8,731 nt of DNA, from assembly GCA_019752775.1 (NCBI GenBank), contig JAIELU010000148.1, positions 1 through 8,731 of the forward strand, given 5' to 3'. The position numbers were made by a program, and so were the translations under genes. The notes under the pieces are model-generated. The model ran no database searches. It was given only the letters and a program-made list of their open reading frames with translations, and was not told the DNA's origin. The stretch comes from Campylobacterales bacterium (GTDB lineage Bacteria; Campylobacterota; Campylobacteria; Campylobacterales; Arcobacteraceae). Of this stretch, positions 1-6,054 are shown piece after piece (the stretch's first letter is position 1; each line of letters opens with the position of its first letter).

Positions 1-1
1 A

Positions 2-1099
2 CCAATTATTTTTGCAACGGCACATTCAGATAGTGAGTTTTTGGCAGAAGCTATAAAGTTAAGGGTTCAAGAATATATTGTAAAACCAATTGATGTTAGA
101 TATTTATTATCTTTATGTAACGATATAGTAAGCAATTTATACCAAGAATTTTTATTAAAGCAACAGCGTGAAGAACTAGAAAAATATAAAGAAATAATCA
201 ACTCAAATAATATTGTTATAAAAACAGATACTCATTTAAATATTACTTATGTAAATGAGTTATTTTGTGAAATTTCAGGTTTTAATAGTGATGAGCTAAT
301 TGGAAAAGAGTTAAAATATCTAAAATACCAAGATATGGCAAGTGATATTTATACGACTTTATATGCAAATATTTTAAACAACAAACCTTGGCAAGGAAAA
401 CTTAAAAATATAAAAAAAGATGGTACAGCTTTTACTACAGATGCTTTTGTAATTCCCACTCTTGATGAAACAGGCGATATGACAGGTGCTATTTCAATTC
501 AAAGAGATATTACAAAAGAATTAAAGAAAAAAAGAGAACTTGTATTAGCTTTGATGAAAGAAAAAAGTGATATTTTCATACGAAGTAAAGAGGGAAATTT
601 AGAACAAAATCAAGTAATTAATAATCTTAAACACCAGTTAGAAAAAGCTCAAATAGAAGAAACACAATATTTAAAAATTATTGATAAATATATTTATAGT
701 AATGAAAAATTTAGATTAGAAAATAAAAATCTTAAAACAGAATTAGGATTATATAAAAAGAATTCTGATGAAAACTTAGCTTTTAAATTTTCAAAAGAAA
801 ATAGTGATTTAAGATTAGAAAATAAAAAAACAAAAGATAAATTAGCTCAACTTCAAATTGATAGTGAAAGAACAATTTCACAACAAAGAGTAAATTATGA
901 GACTAAAATTGGTGAATTATCAGATAGAATAAATGAATTAAGTGAAAAAATAGAGACTATACAAACTGATGAAACTTTATTACAAAAGTTAGAATATTGG
1001 AAAGAAAAAGCAAAACAAGAAACAATTAAAATTGAAAATCTTGAAAAACAAATAATTGCACACGGTGATAAAAATTTTATGAATAAAATATTTGGTTAG
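2..1099 (+). CDS. Receiver-PAS-coiled-coil signalling protein (5' truncated by window)
   Basis: The reading frame is open from base 2, so the gene begins before the window; 365 residues are visible. Residues 1-40 are the C-terminal part of a response-regulator receiver domain: a beta strand ending in the switch Thr (PIIFAT, T6) and the conserved Lys-Pro of beta 5 (VKP, K28). The phosphorylated Asp lies upstream and is not seen. Residues about 63-175 form a PAS domain with its PAC end (ITYVNELFCEISGF, KDGTAF, ISIQRDIT). From about 175 to 350 the protein is charged, heptad-like and rich in Glu/Lys/Leu, a predicted coiled coil. No HisKA, ATPase, GGDEF, EAL or DNA-binding domain follows, so the output is unknown; dimerisation or partner binding through the coiled coil is inferred. 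It is probably cytoplasmic, with no membrane segment in the visible part. A TTG at 41 is in frame but lies inside the receiver fold and is not the start. Confidence 0.88.
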   Translation, partial: PIIFATAHSDSEFLAEAIKLRVQEYIVKPIDVRYLLSLCNDIVSNLYQEFLLKQQREELEKYKEIINSNNIVIKTDTHLNITYVNELFCEISGFNSDELIGKELKYLKYQDMASDIYTTLYANILNNKPWQGKLKNIKKDGTAFTTDAFVIPTLDETGDMTGAISIQRDITKELKKKRELVLALMKEKSDIFIRSKEGNLEQNQVINNLKHQLEKAQIEETQYLKIIDKYIYSNEKFRLENKNLKTELGLYKKNSDENLAFKFSKENSDLRLENKKTKDKLAQLQIDSERTISQQRVNYETKIGELSDRINELSEKIETIQTDETLLQKLEYWKEKAKQETIKIENLEKQIIAHGDKNFMNKIFG

Positions 1100-1114
1100 A
1101 ATAAAATTTAAGTA

Positions 1115-1141
1115 AATAAATCAAGAAAATCTTGATTTATT
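1115..1141. terminator. Shared bidirectional hairpin terminator between convergent genes
   Basis: A perfect 12-bp inverted repeat, AATAAATCAAGA (1115-1126) and TCTTGATTTATT (1130-1141), is separated by a 3-nt AAA loop. It lies between the stop of the receiver-PAS gene (1099) and the end of the convergent cyclophilin gene, and contains that gene's stop codon (1137-1139 on the minus strand). T-rich sequence follows on both strands, though neither has a long unbroken T run. It probably ends transcription from both sides. Confidence 0.72.
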
Positions 1142-1670
1142 CTTCTATTTTTATAGATATAATTTTTACATCTTCTAAGGGTTTATTTCCTTCATATTTA
1201 CTAGTTGTTGGAATGGCTTCAATCTTTTTAACAACATCAAAACCTTCTTTAACATAACCAAAAATCGTGTGTCTTCCATTTAACCAATAAGTTGGTACTG
1301 TTGTAATAAAAAATTGACTAGCATTTGTATTTGGACCTGCATTTGCCATTGCGAGAATTCCTGCTTTATCAAATACTGCATTTGGTGCAAACTCATCTTT
1401 GAATTTCCCACCCCAAATAGATTCTCCACCAGCACCTGTTCCTGTTGGGTCTCCACCTTGAATCATAAAGTCTTTTATAACTCTATGGAAAATAAGCCCA
1501 TTGTAATAACCATTTTTTGAATGAGTTACAAAGTTTTCAACAGCTTTTGGAGCCATATCTGCTCTTAATTCAATTTTAATATTTCCTTTTGAAGTTTCAA
1601 CTATTGCAGTAGGATTTGAAGCTTCTAAAAGTAAAACAAATGAAAAAAGAATAAACAATATTTTTTTCAT
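1137..1670 (-). CDS. Exported cyclophilin-type peptidyl-prolyl cis-trans isomerase
   Basis: This 177-residue protein should catalyse cis-trans isomerisation of Xaa-Pro bonds, probably in the periplasm. Residues 1-17 look like a Sec signal peptide (MKK, then a hydrophobic run ending LLLEA) with likely cleavage after A17; there is no lipobox Cys. The rest is one cyclophilin domain. By alignment to human CypA the active-site set is complete: R63, F68, M69, Q71 (FMIQGGDP), N110, F121 (SQFFI), W129, L130 and H134. The Trp matches CypA W121, a position where E. coli PpiA/PpiB carry Phe as I recall. The start ATG has AAGGA five bases upstream. The gene is alone on this strand between convergent and divergent neighbours, so it is probably monocistronic. 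It would correspond to PpiA by location, but bacterial cyclophilin names are used loosely, so no symbol is given. Confidence 0.93.
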   Translation of the reverse strand: MKKILFILFSFVLLLEASNPTAIVETSKGNIKIELRADMAPKAVENFVTHSKNGYYNGLIFHRVIKDFMIQGGDPTGTGAGGESIWGGKFKDEFAPNAVFDKAGILAMANAGPNTNASQFFITTVPTYWLNGRHTIFGYVKEGFDVVKKIEAIPTTSKYEGNKPLEDVKIISIKIEE

Positions 1671-1701
1671 AATAATCCTTAATTTCGTAAATTTGGGAAA
1701 T

Positions 1702-1707
1702 AGTATA
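1702..1707 (-). promoter_or_regulatory. Candidate -10 box for the cyclophilin gene
   Basis: On the minus strand 1707-1702 reads TATACT, about 32 bases upstream of the cyclophilin ATG, within an AT-rich divergent intergenic region. No clear -35 is seen, which is usual for Campylobacterota sigma-70 promoters. This is inference from position and match only. Confidence 0.35.
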
Positions 1708-1758
1708 TTATTTTAGGTTTAAAAAAAGATAAAAAAATGTTTTTTAGTAGAATTTAAA

Positions 1759-1788
1759 AAAAAAGTGTTAAAATTCAAAAAAGTGTTA
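1759..1788 (+). repeat. Tandem-spaced direct repeat AAAAAAGTGTTA upstream of the ferredoxin gene
   Basis: Two identical 12-mers AAAAAAGTGTTA lie at 1759-1770 and 1777-1788, 18 bp centre to centre, immediately upstream of and touching the candidate -10 box of the ferredoxin operon. They could be two half-sites for a regulator on nearly one face of the helix, or chance in an A-rich tract. No regulator is recognised. Confidence 0.45.
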
Positions 1789-1792
1789 TAGA
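1787..1792 (+). promoter_or_regulatory. Candidate -10 box of the ferredoxin-panD-ybaB-ispA operon
   Basis: TATAGA at 1787-1792 lies 23 bases before the ferredoxin ATG and is preceded by A/T-rich runs. No canonical -35 is visible. The expected transcript start near 1799 leaves a leader of about 17 nt with the ribosome site AAGGA at 1805-1809. Support is moderate to low. Confidence 0.38.
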
Positions 1793-1815
1793 ATGCTCTA
1801 AAAAAAGGAAAATTT

Positions 1816-2178
1816 ATGGAAATGCCAAGTATCCCTCAACCAACATTTTTTATATTTAAATGTGAACAAGCATCACCTCCTGGAATGCCAAAACCTTCAT
1901 GTGTAAATGAAAATACTAGAGATTTATTTAATCATGCTGCACAAAGTTTAATGAAAGCTGGAATAATGGGACCTGTACAAATTGTACGGACTTCATGTTT
2001 AGGAAGATGTCAAATGGGACCTATTATGCTAGTTGAGCCAGGGCATTTCATGTATTCGCATTTATCTAAGGAAAAAATAGATAAAATAGTAGAAGAACAT
2101 ATATTAGGTGGGAACCCTGTTGAAGAGTATTTGATACCTTCACAATATTGGGGCGAAGCTGTTAAATTAGTAAAATAA
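1816..2178 (+). CDS. Thioredoxin-like [2Fe-2S] ferredoxin
   Basis: This is a 120-residue soluble electron carrier with four cysteines, C16, C29, C61 and C65, spaced C-X12-C-X31-C-X3-C. That is nearly the pattern of the thioredoxin-fold [2Fe-2S] ferredoxins (Aquifex Fd4, Shethna protein I, and the related NuoE cluster domain). The second pair sits in TSCLGRCQMGP, the typical loop of this family. There is no signal peptide or membrane segment, so it should be cytoplasmic. The redox partner cannot be read from the sequence; it is a stand-alone carrier, not a Nuo subunit, since no complex I genes are adjacent. ATG has AAGGA six bases upstream. It is first in an operon with panD (14-nt gap), ybaB and ispA. 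Confidence 0.9.
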   Translation: MEMPSIPQPTFFIFKCEQASPPGMPKPSCVNENTRDLFNHAAQSLMKAGIMGPVQIVRTSCLGRCQMGPIMLVEPGHFMYSHLSKEKIDKIVEEHILGGNPVEEYLIPSQYWGEAVKLVK

Positions 2179-2192
2179 AAAGGGATTTATAT

Positions 2193-2576
2193 ATGACATT
2201 TGATATGCTATATAGCAAAATTCATAGAGCAACAGTAACTGATGCAAACTTGAATTATGTTGGCTCTATCACTATTGATGAAGATTTGATGAAAGCATCA
2301 AATTTGAGGGTTGGACAAAAAGTTGATATTGTAAATATTAATAATGGTGAAAGATTCCAAACTTATGTAATAAAAGGAAAAGCTGGTTCAAAAGACATGT
2401 GTCTTAATGGAGCAGCTGCTAGAAAAGTGGAAATTGGTGATAAAATCATTGTTATTTCTTATGCTTCTTATAATGAATCGGAACTTGAAAATTATAAACC
2501 AACAGTTGTTTTGGTTGATGAGAAAAATAATATTGAATTAATAACTCATGAACTTGTAGGAAGCGACCATGTTTGA
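2193..2576 (+). CDS. panD: Aspartate 1-decarboxylase proenzyme
   Basis: PanD converts L-aspartate to beta-alanine and CO2, feeding pantothenate and coenzyme A synthesis. The 127 residues match the family's usual length. The proenzyme cleaves itself between G24 and S25 (YVGSIT), and S25 becomes the pyruvoyl cofactor. Other conserved residues are K9, Y22, R54, T57, Y58 (GERFQTYVIKG) and the NGAAAR loop at 72-77. Ribosome site AGGGA (2181-2185) lies seven bases before ATG. It follows the ferredoxin gene by 14 nt and its last 8 bases overlap the next gene, suggesting translational coupling. panB and panC are not in the window. Confidence 0.96.
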   Translation: MTFDMLYSKIHRATVTDANLNYVGSITIDEDLMKASNLRVGQKVDIVNINNGERFQTYVIKGKAGSKDMCLNGAAARKVEIGDKIIVISYASYNESELENYKPTVVLVDEKNNIELITHELVGSDHV

Positions 2577-2889
2577 GGGAATTGATTTGAAAAATCTAAA
2601 TTTAGGTGATATGTTAAACCAGTTTCAAGATATGGCAAATAAATCAAAAGATGAAAATGCTGGTAGAATTTTTACATCAAAATCTGGCGGTGGAATGATT
2701 GAAATTTCTATAAATGGAAATTCAGAAGTAATAGATTTAAAAATTGATGATTCCCTTCTTGAAGATAAAGATTCTTTACAAATTTTATTAATTTCTTGTA
2801 TGAATGATGTAATAAAACAAAGTGATGAAAATAAAAAAATGTTAGCTATGAATATGATGGGTGGATTAGGGTCTTTTGGACAAAAATAA
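2569..2889 (+). CDS. YbaB/EbfC-family nucleoid-associated protein
   Basis: This 106-residue protein matches the small, dimeric, DNA-binding YbaB/EbfC family. Visible family features are the N-terminal amphipathic helix with MLNQFQDMANK, the strand SGGGMIEISINGNSEVIDLKI, the helix carrying LLEDKDSLQILLISCMNDVI, and a Met/Gly-rich tail (MNMMGGLGSFG). It is expected to bind DNA as a tweezer-like dimer in the nucleoid; its regulatory targets are unknown. The ATG lies inside the end of panD (8-nt overlap) with AGGAAG at 2558-2563 as ribosome site, so its translation is probably coupled to panD. In many bacteria this gene sits next to dnaX and recR; here it is in a metabolic operon. Confidence 0.85.
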   Translation: MFEGIDLKNLNLGDMLNQFQDMANKSKDENAGRIFTSKSGGGMIEISINGNSEVIDLKIDDSLLEDKDSLQILLISCMNDVIKQSDENKKMLAMNMMGGLGSFGQK

Positions 2890-2893
2890 TATT

Positions 2894-3754
2894 ATGGAAA
2901 AATTACTATCTTTATTTGAAGATTATTTATTAAATAATCTCCCTAATTCAAAAACTTTTCATCCATATTTTGAGGATGCTCTTGCTGATATGTTGAAAGC
3001 TGGGGGAAAAAGATTTAGACCAATGCTAATGTTGAGTGTTGTAAAATCTAATAAAGGTTTATTAATCCAAAATAGTTTACCAGTTGCTTTGGGTTTAGAG
3101 TTTCTACATACTTACTCACTAATTCACGATGATTTACCAGCTATGGATAATGCTGCTTTAAGAAGAGGATTTCAAACTTTACATAAAAAATACGATGAAG
3201 TTACTGCTATTTTAGTTGGAGATGCCTTAAATACTCATTCTTTTAACTTAATAGCTAATGCATCTTTATCTAATGATATAAAAATAGATTTAATTAAATG
3301 TTTAACTTCTAATGGTGGAATTGATGGAATGATAATTGGTCAAGCAATTGATTGTTATTTCGAAAACCAAAAATTAGAGTTAACTCAATTAGAATTTTTA
3401 CATATTCATAAAACTGCAAAATTAATAGCTGCAAGCCTTAAAATGGGTGCAATTATTTGTGAATATGACTTACTAGCTCAAGAAAAACTTTATAATTTTG
3501 GTATTGATTTAGGACTTTTATTTCAAATTCAAGATGATATTATTGATGAAATTTGTACTTCAGTTGAAGCTGGAAAAACAACACAAAATGATAGTTCAAA
3601 AAATTCATTTGTAAATTTATTAGGACTTCAAGGTGCTATTAAAAGCGCAGATGATTTAGCTTTAAAATGTACAAATATTCTTGAGACTTTTGATTTAAAT
3701 CTAAAAGAATCTTTAGAAGAATTACTTCTTAAATATATAAATAGACATAAATAA
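2894..3754 (+). CDS. ispA: Farnesyl diphosphate synthase (polyprenyl synthetase family)
   Basis: This enzyme condenses dimethylallyl or geranyl diphosphate with isopentenyl diphosphate; the likely product is farnesyl diphosphate, precursor of undecaprenyl carriers and quinone tails. With ATG at 2894 it has 286 residues. Motifs in order: GGKRFRP (37-43), the first Asp-rich motif DDLPAMD (79-85) in the bacterial DDxxxxD form, the KT pair (173-174), the second Asp-rich motif DDIID (214-218) and GKTTQND (227-233). Tyr at the fifth position before the first motif, with Ser next, matches E. coli IspA and supports a C15 product. The ATG follows the ybaB stop by 4 nt. An in-frame TTG at 2876 would add six residues and overlap ybaB; it is less likely by homology, although the ribosome site of the ATG is weak (GGA 13 bases upstream). 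Geranylgeranyl synthase activity is the main alternative. Confidence 0.93.
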   Translation: MEKLLSLFEDYLLNNLPNSKTFHPYFEDALADMLKAGGKRFRPMLMLSVVKSNKGLLIQNSLPVALGLEFLHTYSLIHDDLPAMDNAALRRGFQTLHKKYDEVTAILVGDALNTHSFNLIANASLSNDIKIDLIKCLTSNGGIDGMIIGQAIDCYFENQKLELTQLEFLHIHKTAKLIAASLKMGAIICEYDLLAQEKLYNFGIDLGLLFQIQDDIIDEICTSVEAGKTTQNDSSKNSFVNLLGLQGAIKSADDLALKCTNILETFDLNLKESLEELLLKYINRHK

Positions 3755-3789
3755 AATCTTAAACTCTTAGTCAAATTAACTCAAACCTC

Positions 3790-3818
3790 TTGACAAAATT
3801 CCAGAATTTTAATAAAAT
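3790..3818 (+). promoter_or_regulatory. groESL sigma-70 promoter
   Basis: A perfect -35 TTGACA (3790-3795) and -10 TAAAAT (3813-3818) are separated by exactly 17 bp. The predicted start near 3825 lies inside the CIRCE element, giving a leader of about 68 nt before groES. A consensus -35 is notable in this phylum, where -35 boxes are usually poorly conserved. No hairpin terminator is visible after ispA, so some read-through from the upstream operon is possible. Confidence 0.78.
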
Positions 3819-3845
3819 TTAGCACTTAGAAATTTAGAGTGCTAA
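3819..3845. promoter_or_regulatory. CIRCE operator (HrcA-binding site) of groESL
   Basis: The arms TTAGCACTT (3819-3827) and GAGTGCTAA (3837-3845) flank a 9-nt spacer, matching the CIRCE consensus TTAGCACTC-N9-GAGTGCTAA with one mismatch at the last base of the left arm. Pairing extends two more bases on each side (3817-3847). The left arm directly follows the -10 box and covers the predicted start, the classic arrangement for repression by HrcA that is relieved on heat shock. A further TGCTAA copy follows at 3847-3852. hrcA itself is not in the window. Confidence 0.93.
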
Positions 3846-3892
3846 ATGCTAAGTTTTAATAGAAATTTATCACATATATAAAAGGAAATACC

Positions 3893-4150
3893 ATGAATTT
3901 TAAACCACTAGGTGAAAGAGTTCTTGTTAAAAGAACAGAAGTAGAAAATAAAACTGCAAGTGGAATTTATATTCCAGATAATGCAAAAGAAAAACCACAT
4001 ACAGCAGAAGTTGTAGCTATTGGAAATAAAGTTGAAGATGTAAAAATTGGAGATACAATTGTATTTGAACAATTTAGAGGAACTGAATTTAAGCTTGATG
4101 GTCAAGAGTACTTAATTTTAAATATTGAAAACGTTATAGGAGTTATGTAA
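3893..4150 (+). CDS. groES: Co-chaperonin GroES (Hsp10)
   Basis: GroES forms the heptameric lid of the GroEL folding chamber in the cytoplasm. The protein has 85 residues, about ten fewer than E. coli GroES. Conserved parts are the N-terminal PLGERVLVKR, the mobile loop with its hydrophobic GIYIPD segment (about residues 16-32) that contacts GroEL, and the core VVAIG. The C-terminal strand ends NVIGVM. The ATG has AAGGA at 3882-3886, six bases upstream. Its stop TAA shares a base with the groEL start (TAATG), so the two are translationally coupled. Expression should be controlled by the promoter and CIRCE element upstream. Confidence 0.98.
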   Translation: MNFKPLGERVLVKRTEVENKTASGIYIPDNAKEKPHTAEVVAIGNKVEDVKIGDTIVFEQFRGTEFKLDGQEYLILNIENVIGVM

Positions 4151-5796
4151 TGGCAAAAGAAGTTTTATTTGGTGACAGCGCAAGAAATAGATTATATGCA
4201 GGTGTTGAAAAATTAGCAGATGCAGTAAAAGTTACAATGGGACCAAGAGGTAGAAACGTATTATTACAAAAATCTTTTGGAGCTCCAACAATTACAAAAG
4301 ATGGTGTTTCAGTAGCTAGAGAAATTGAATTAAAAGATACTTTAGAAAACATGGGAGCACAACTTGTAAAAGAAGTTGCTTCAAAAACTGCTGATGAAGC
4401 AGGAGATGGAACTACAACTGCAACTATTTTAGCTCACTCAATTTTCAAAGAAGGGCTAAGAAATGTAACAGCAGGAGCAAATCCAATTATCTTAAAAAGA
4501 GGTATGGACAAAGCAACTGAAGCAATTTTGGCTGAACTTAAAAAAGCTTCAAGAGTAGTTGCTAATAAAACTGAAATAGAGCAAGTAGCTACAATTTCTG
4601 CAAACTCTGATAAAGCAATTGGAGCTATGATTGCTGAAGCTATGGACAAAGTTGGGAAAGATGGTGTTATCACTGTTGAAGAAGCAAAAGGTATTTCTGA
4701 TGAATTAGCTGTTGTTGAAGGTATGCAGTTTGATAGAGGATATTTATCTCCATATTTTGTAACAAATGCTGAAAAAATGATTGGTGAATTTACTAACCCA
4801 TTCATTTTATTATATGAGAAAAAAATCTCTTCTTTAAAAGAGATGTTACCAATTTTAGAATCAGTTAATCAATCTGGTCGTCCTCTTGTAATTATTGCAG
4901 AAGATGTTGATGGTGAAGCATTAGCAACACTTGTAGTAAATAGATTAAGAGGTTCATTAAATATAGCAGCGGTTAAAGCTCCAGGTTTTGGTGATAGAAG
5001 AAAAGCTATGCTTGAAGATATTGCTGTATTAACTGGTGGAACTGTAATTTCTGAAGAGATGGGAATGAAACTTGAAACTGCTGATTTTTCTTGTTTAGGA
5101 ACTGCTACAAAAGTTGTAATTGATAAAGATAATACAACTATTGTTGATGGAAGTGGTGATAAAGAAAGAGTAAAATCAAGAATTGGACAAATCAAAGCAG
5201 AAATTTCAAATACAACTTCTGAATATGATAAAGAAAAATTACAAGAAAGACTTGCAAAATTAAGTGGAGGAGTAGCTGTTATTAAAGTTGGGGCTGCATC
5301 TGAGACTGAAATGAAAGAAAAAAAAGATAGAGTTGATGATGCATTAAGTGCAACAAGAGCTGCTGTTGAAGAAGGTATTGTAATTGGTGGTGGAGCTGCG
5401 TTAATTAGAGCTGCTGCTAAAGTTAAACTAGAACTTGAAGGTGATGAAGCAATTGGTGCTGCAATCATTTTTAGAGCTATTAAAGCACCTTTAAAACAAA
5501 TTGCTACAAATGCTGGATATGATGCTGGTGTTGTTGCAAATGAAGTTGAAAAATCTACAAATGAAAATTTAGGATTTAATGCTGCAACTGGTGAATATGT
5601 AGATATGTTTGAAGCTGGAATTGTAGATCCTGCAAAAGTTGAAAGAGTTGCAATGCAAAATGCTGTTTCTGTTGCATCACTTCTATTAACAACTGAAGCT
5701 ACAGTTACTGATATTAAAGAAGATAAACCTTCAATGCCTTCTATGCCAGACATGGGTGGAATGGGTATGGGTGGTATGGGTGGTATGGGAATGTAG
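4150..5796 (+). CDS. groEL: Chaperonin GroEL (Hsp60)
   Basis: GroEL is the ATP-driven double-ring chaperonin that folds proteins inside its cavity with GroES. The 548 residues equal the E. coli length. ATP-site features include VTMGPRGRNV (28-37), D51 (TKDGV), GDGTTT with D86, and catalytic D397 (RVDDALSATR), followed by the GGGAAL loop near 411. The tail after residue 525 is the Gly/Met repeat (GGMGMGGMGGMGM) typical of the equatorial C-terminus that lines the cavity floor. Ribosome site AGGAG (4138-4142) lies inside groES, seven bases before ATG. Nothing is missing or broken. Several long antisense ORFs across the gene are shadows of its codon pattern. Confidence 0.99.
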   Translation: MAKEVLFGDSARNRLYAGVEKLADAVKVTMGPRGRNVLLQKSFGAPTITKDGVSVAREIELKDTLENMGAQLVKEVASKTADEAGDGTTTATILAHSIFKEGLRNVTAGANPIILKRGMDKATEAILAELKKASRVVANKTEIEQVATISANSDKAIGAMIAEAMDKVGKDGVITVEEAKGISDELAVVEGMQFDRGYLSPYFVTNAEKMIGEFTNPFILLYEKKISSLKEMLPILESVNQSGRPLVIIAEDVDGEALATLVVNRLRGSLNIAAVKAPGFGDRRKAMLEDIAVLTGGTVISEEMGMKLETADFSCLGTATKVVIDKDNTTIVDGSGDKERVKSRIGQIKAEISNTTSEYDKEKLQERLAKLSGGVAVIKVGAASETEMKEKKDRVDDALSATRAAVEEGIVIGGGAALIRAAAKVKLELEGDEAIGAAIIFRAIKAPLKQIATNAGYDAGVVANEVEKSTNENLGFNAATGEYVDMFEAGIVDPAKVERVAMQNAVSVASLLLTTEATVTDIKEDKPSMPSMPDMGGMGMGGMGGMGM

Positions 5797-5807
5797 TGAA
5801 AACTACA
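5792..5807 (+). other. GAAA-tetraloop hairpin over the groEL stop codon
   Basis: TGTAGT (5792-5797) and ACTACA (5802-5807) form a 6-bp stem closed by GAAA, a GNRA-type tetraloop, with the TAG stop (5794-5796) inside the stem. No T-run follows directly, so it is not a terminator alone. It may protect the 3' end of the message; this is inference. Confidence 0.4.
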
Positions 5808-5838
5808 CTCTCAAATACGCTTTTTTAAATGATGTAAT

Positions 5839-5857
5839 AAATAATCTTTGATTATTT
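5839..5857 (+). terminator. Weak AT-rich hairpin upstream of the main groEL terminator
   Basis: AAATAATC (5839-5846) and GATTATTT (5850-5857) make an 8-bp stem with a TTT loop, followed by TTA. Only one GC pair is present, so it is at most a weak accessory terminator or an mRNA-stabilising stem. Confidence 0.35.
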
Positions 5858-5861
5858 TTAT

Positions 5862-5895
5862 AAGGTAAAGTTTTTTTGAACTTTACCTTTTTTTT
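5862..5895 (+). terminator. Rho-independent terminator of groESL
   Basis: AAGGTAAAGTT (5862-5872) pairs perfectly with AACTTTACCTT (5879-5889) around a 6-nt loop, and eight T residues run from 5888 to 5895. The minus-strand side has no T-run, so it acts for rightward transcription, 66 nt after the groEL stop. Confidence 0.9.
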
Positions 5896-5913
5896 ATGCT
5901 AAAATTTTACAAT

Positions 5914-5949
5914 AAAAAAAGGTCAATAGAATAAATCTAAAGACCTTTT
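5914..5949 (-). terminator. Rho-independent terminator for leftward transcription (kinase operon / small RNA)
   Basis: AAAAGGTC (minus, 5949-5942) pairs with GACCTTTT (5924-5917) around a 17-nt loop and runs straight into seven T residues on the minus strand. No T-run follows on the plus strand. It is the first strong terminator after the histidine kinase gene, 186 nt beyond its stop, and would also end the candidate small RNA. Confidence 0.75.
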
Positions 5950-5964
5950 AAAAATTATTTTTTA
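5949..5964. repeat. 16-bp direct repeat, left copy
   Basis: TAAAAATTATTTTTTA, identical to the copy at 6122-6137. It abuts the minus-strand terminator. Each copy is itself a 6-bp AT hairpin (TAAAAA-TTAT-TTTTTA), which leaves open whether the pair arose by duplication or by base composition. Confidence 0.55.
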
Positions 5965-6015
5965 GAGACAAACAATATGCGCTAAAATGAGTTCACAACA
6001 AACTTAATAGTTTAA

Positions 6016-6054
6016 TTAAAATTTAACAACCATAAAAAGTGATAAGCTCGTCAT
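6016..6054 (-). CDS. Possible 12-residue micro-ORF with a strong ribosome-binding site
   Basis: ATG at 6054-6052 opens a 12-codon ORF, MTSLSLFMVVKF, ending in TAA at 6018-6016. A full GGAGGT Shine-Dalgarno sequence lies at 6064-6059, four bases upstream, stronger than the sites of most genes in the window. The peptide is mostly hydrophobic with one Lys near the end, too short for a standard membrane helix. It may be a leader peptide, a very small toxin-like peptide or a remnant. A three-codon ORF (ATG at 6067) ends in a TGA overlapping this ATG (TGAATG). Function is unknown. Confidence 0.22.
   Translation of the reverse strand: MTSLSLFMVVKF

Noticed and set aside
41..43. TTG as start of the first gene
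   Set aside because: The frame stays open to base 2 and the extra residues complete receiver-domain strand beta 4, so the real start is outside the window.
3755..3789. Terminator after ispA
   Set aside because: Only scattered AACTC-like repeats and a GTCAA/TTGAC pair with a long loop; no stable stem or T-run.
4869..5753. Long minus-strand ORF of 294 codons opposite groEL (with shorter ones at 4143-4352 and 4434-4805)
   Set aside because: Low-complexity Ser/Ala/Ile-rich translation mirroring groEL codons, with no ribosome site or recognisable domain; a shadow of the real gene.
5983..5988. Plus-strand TAAAAT box that could start an antisense RNA (antitoxin-like) over the micro-ORF
   Set aside because: No -35 or extended -10, and only a weak 4-bp hairpin (ATGT/ACAT near 6079-6093) downstream as terminator. 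Not enough to call a second RNA, though worth looking for in transcript data.
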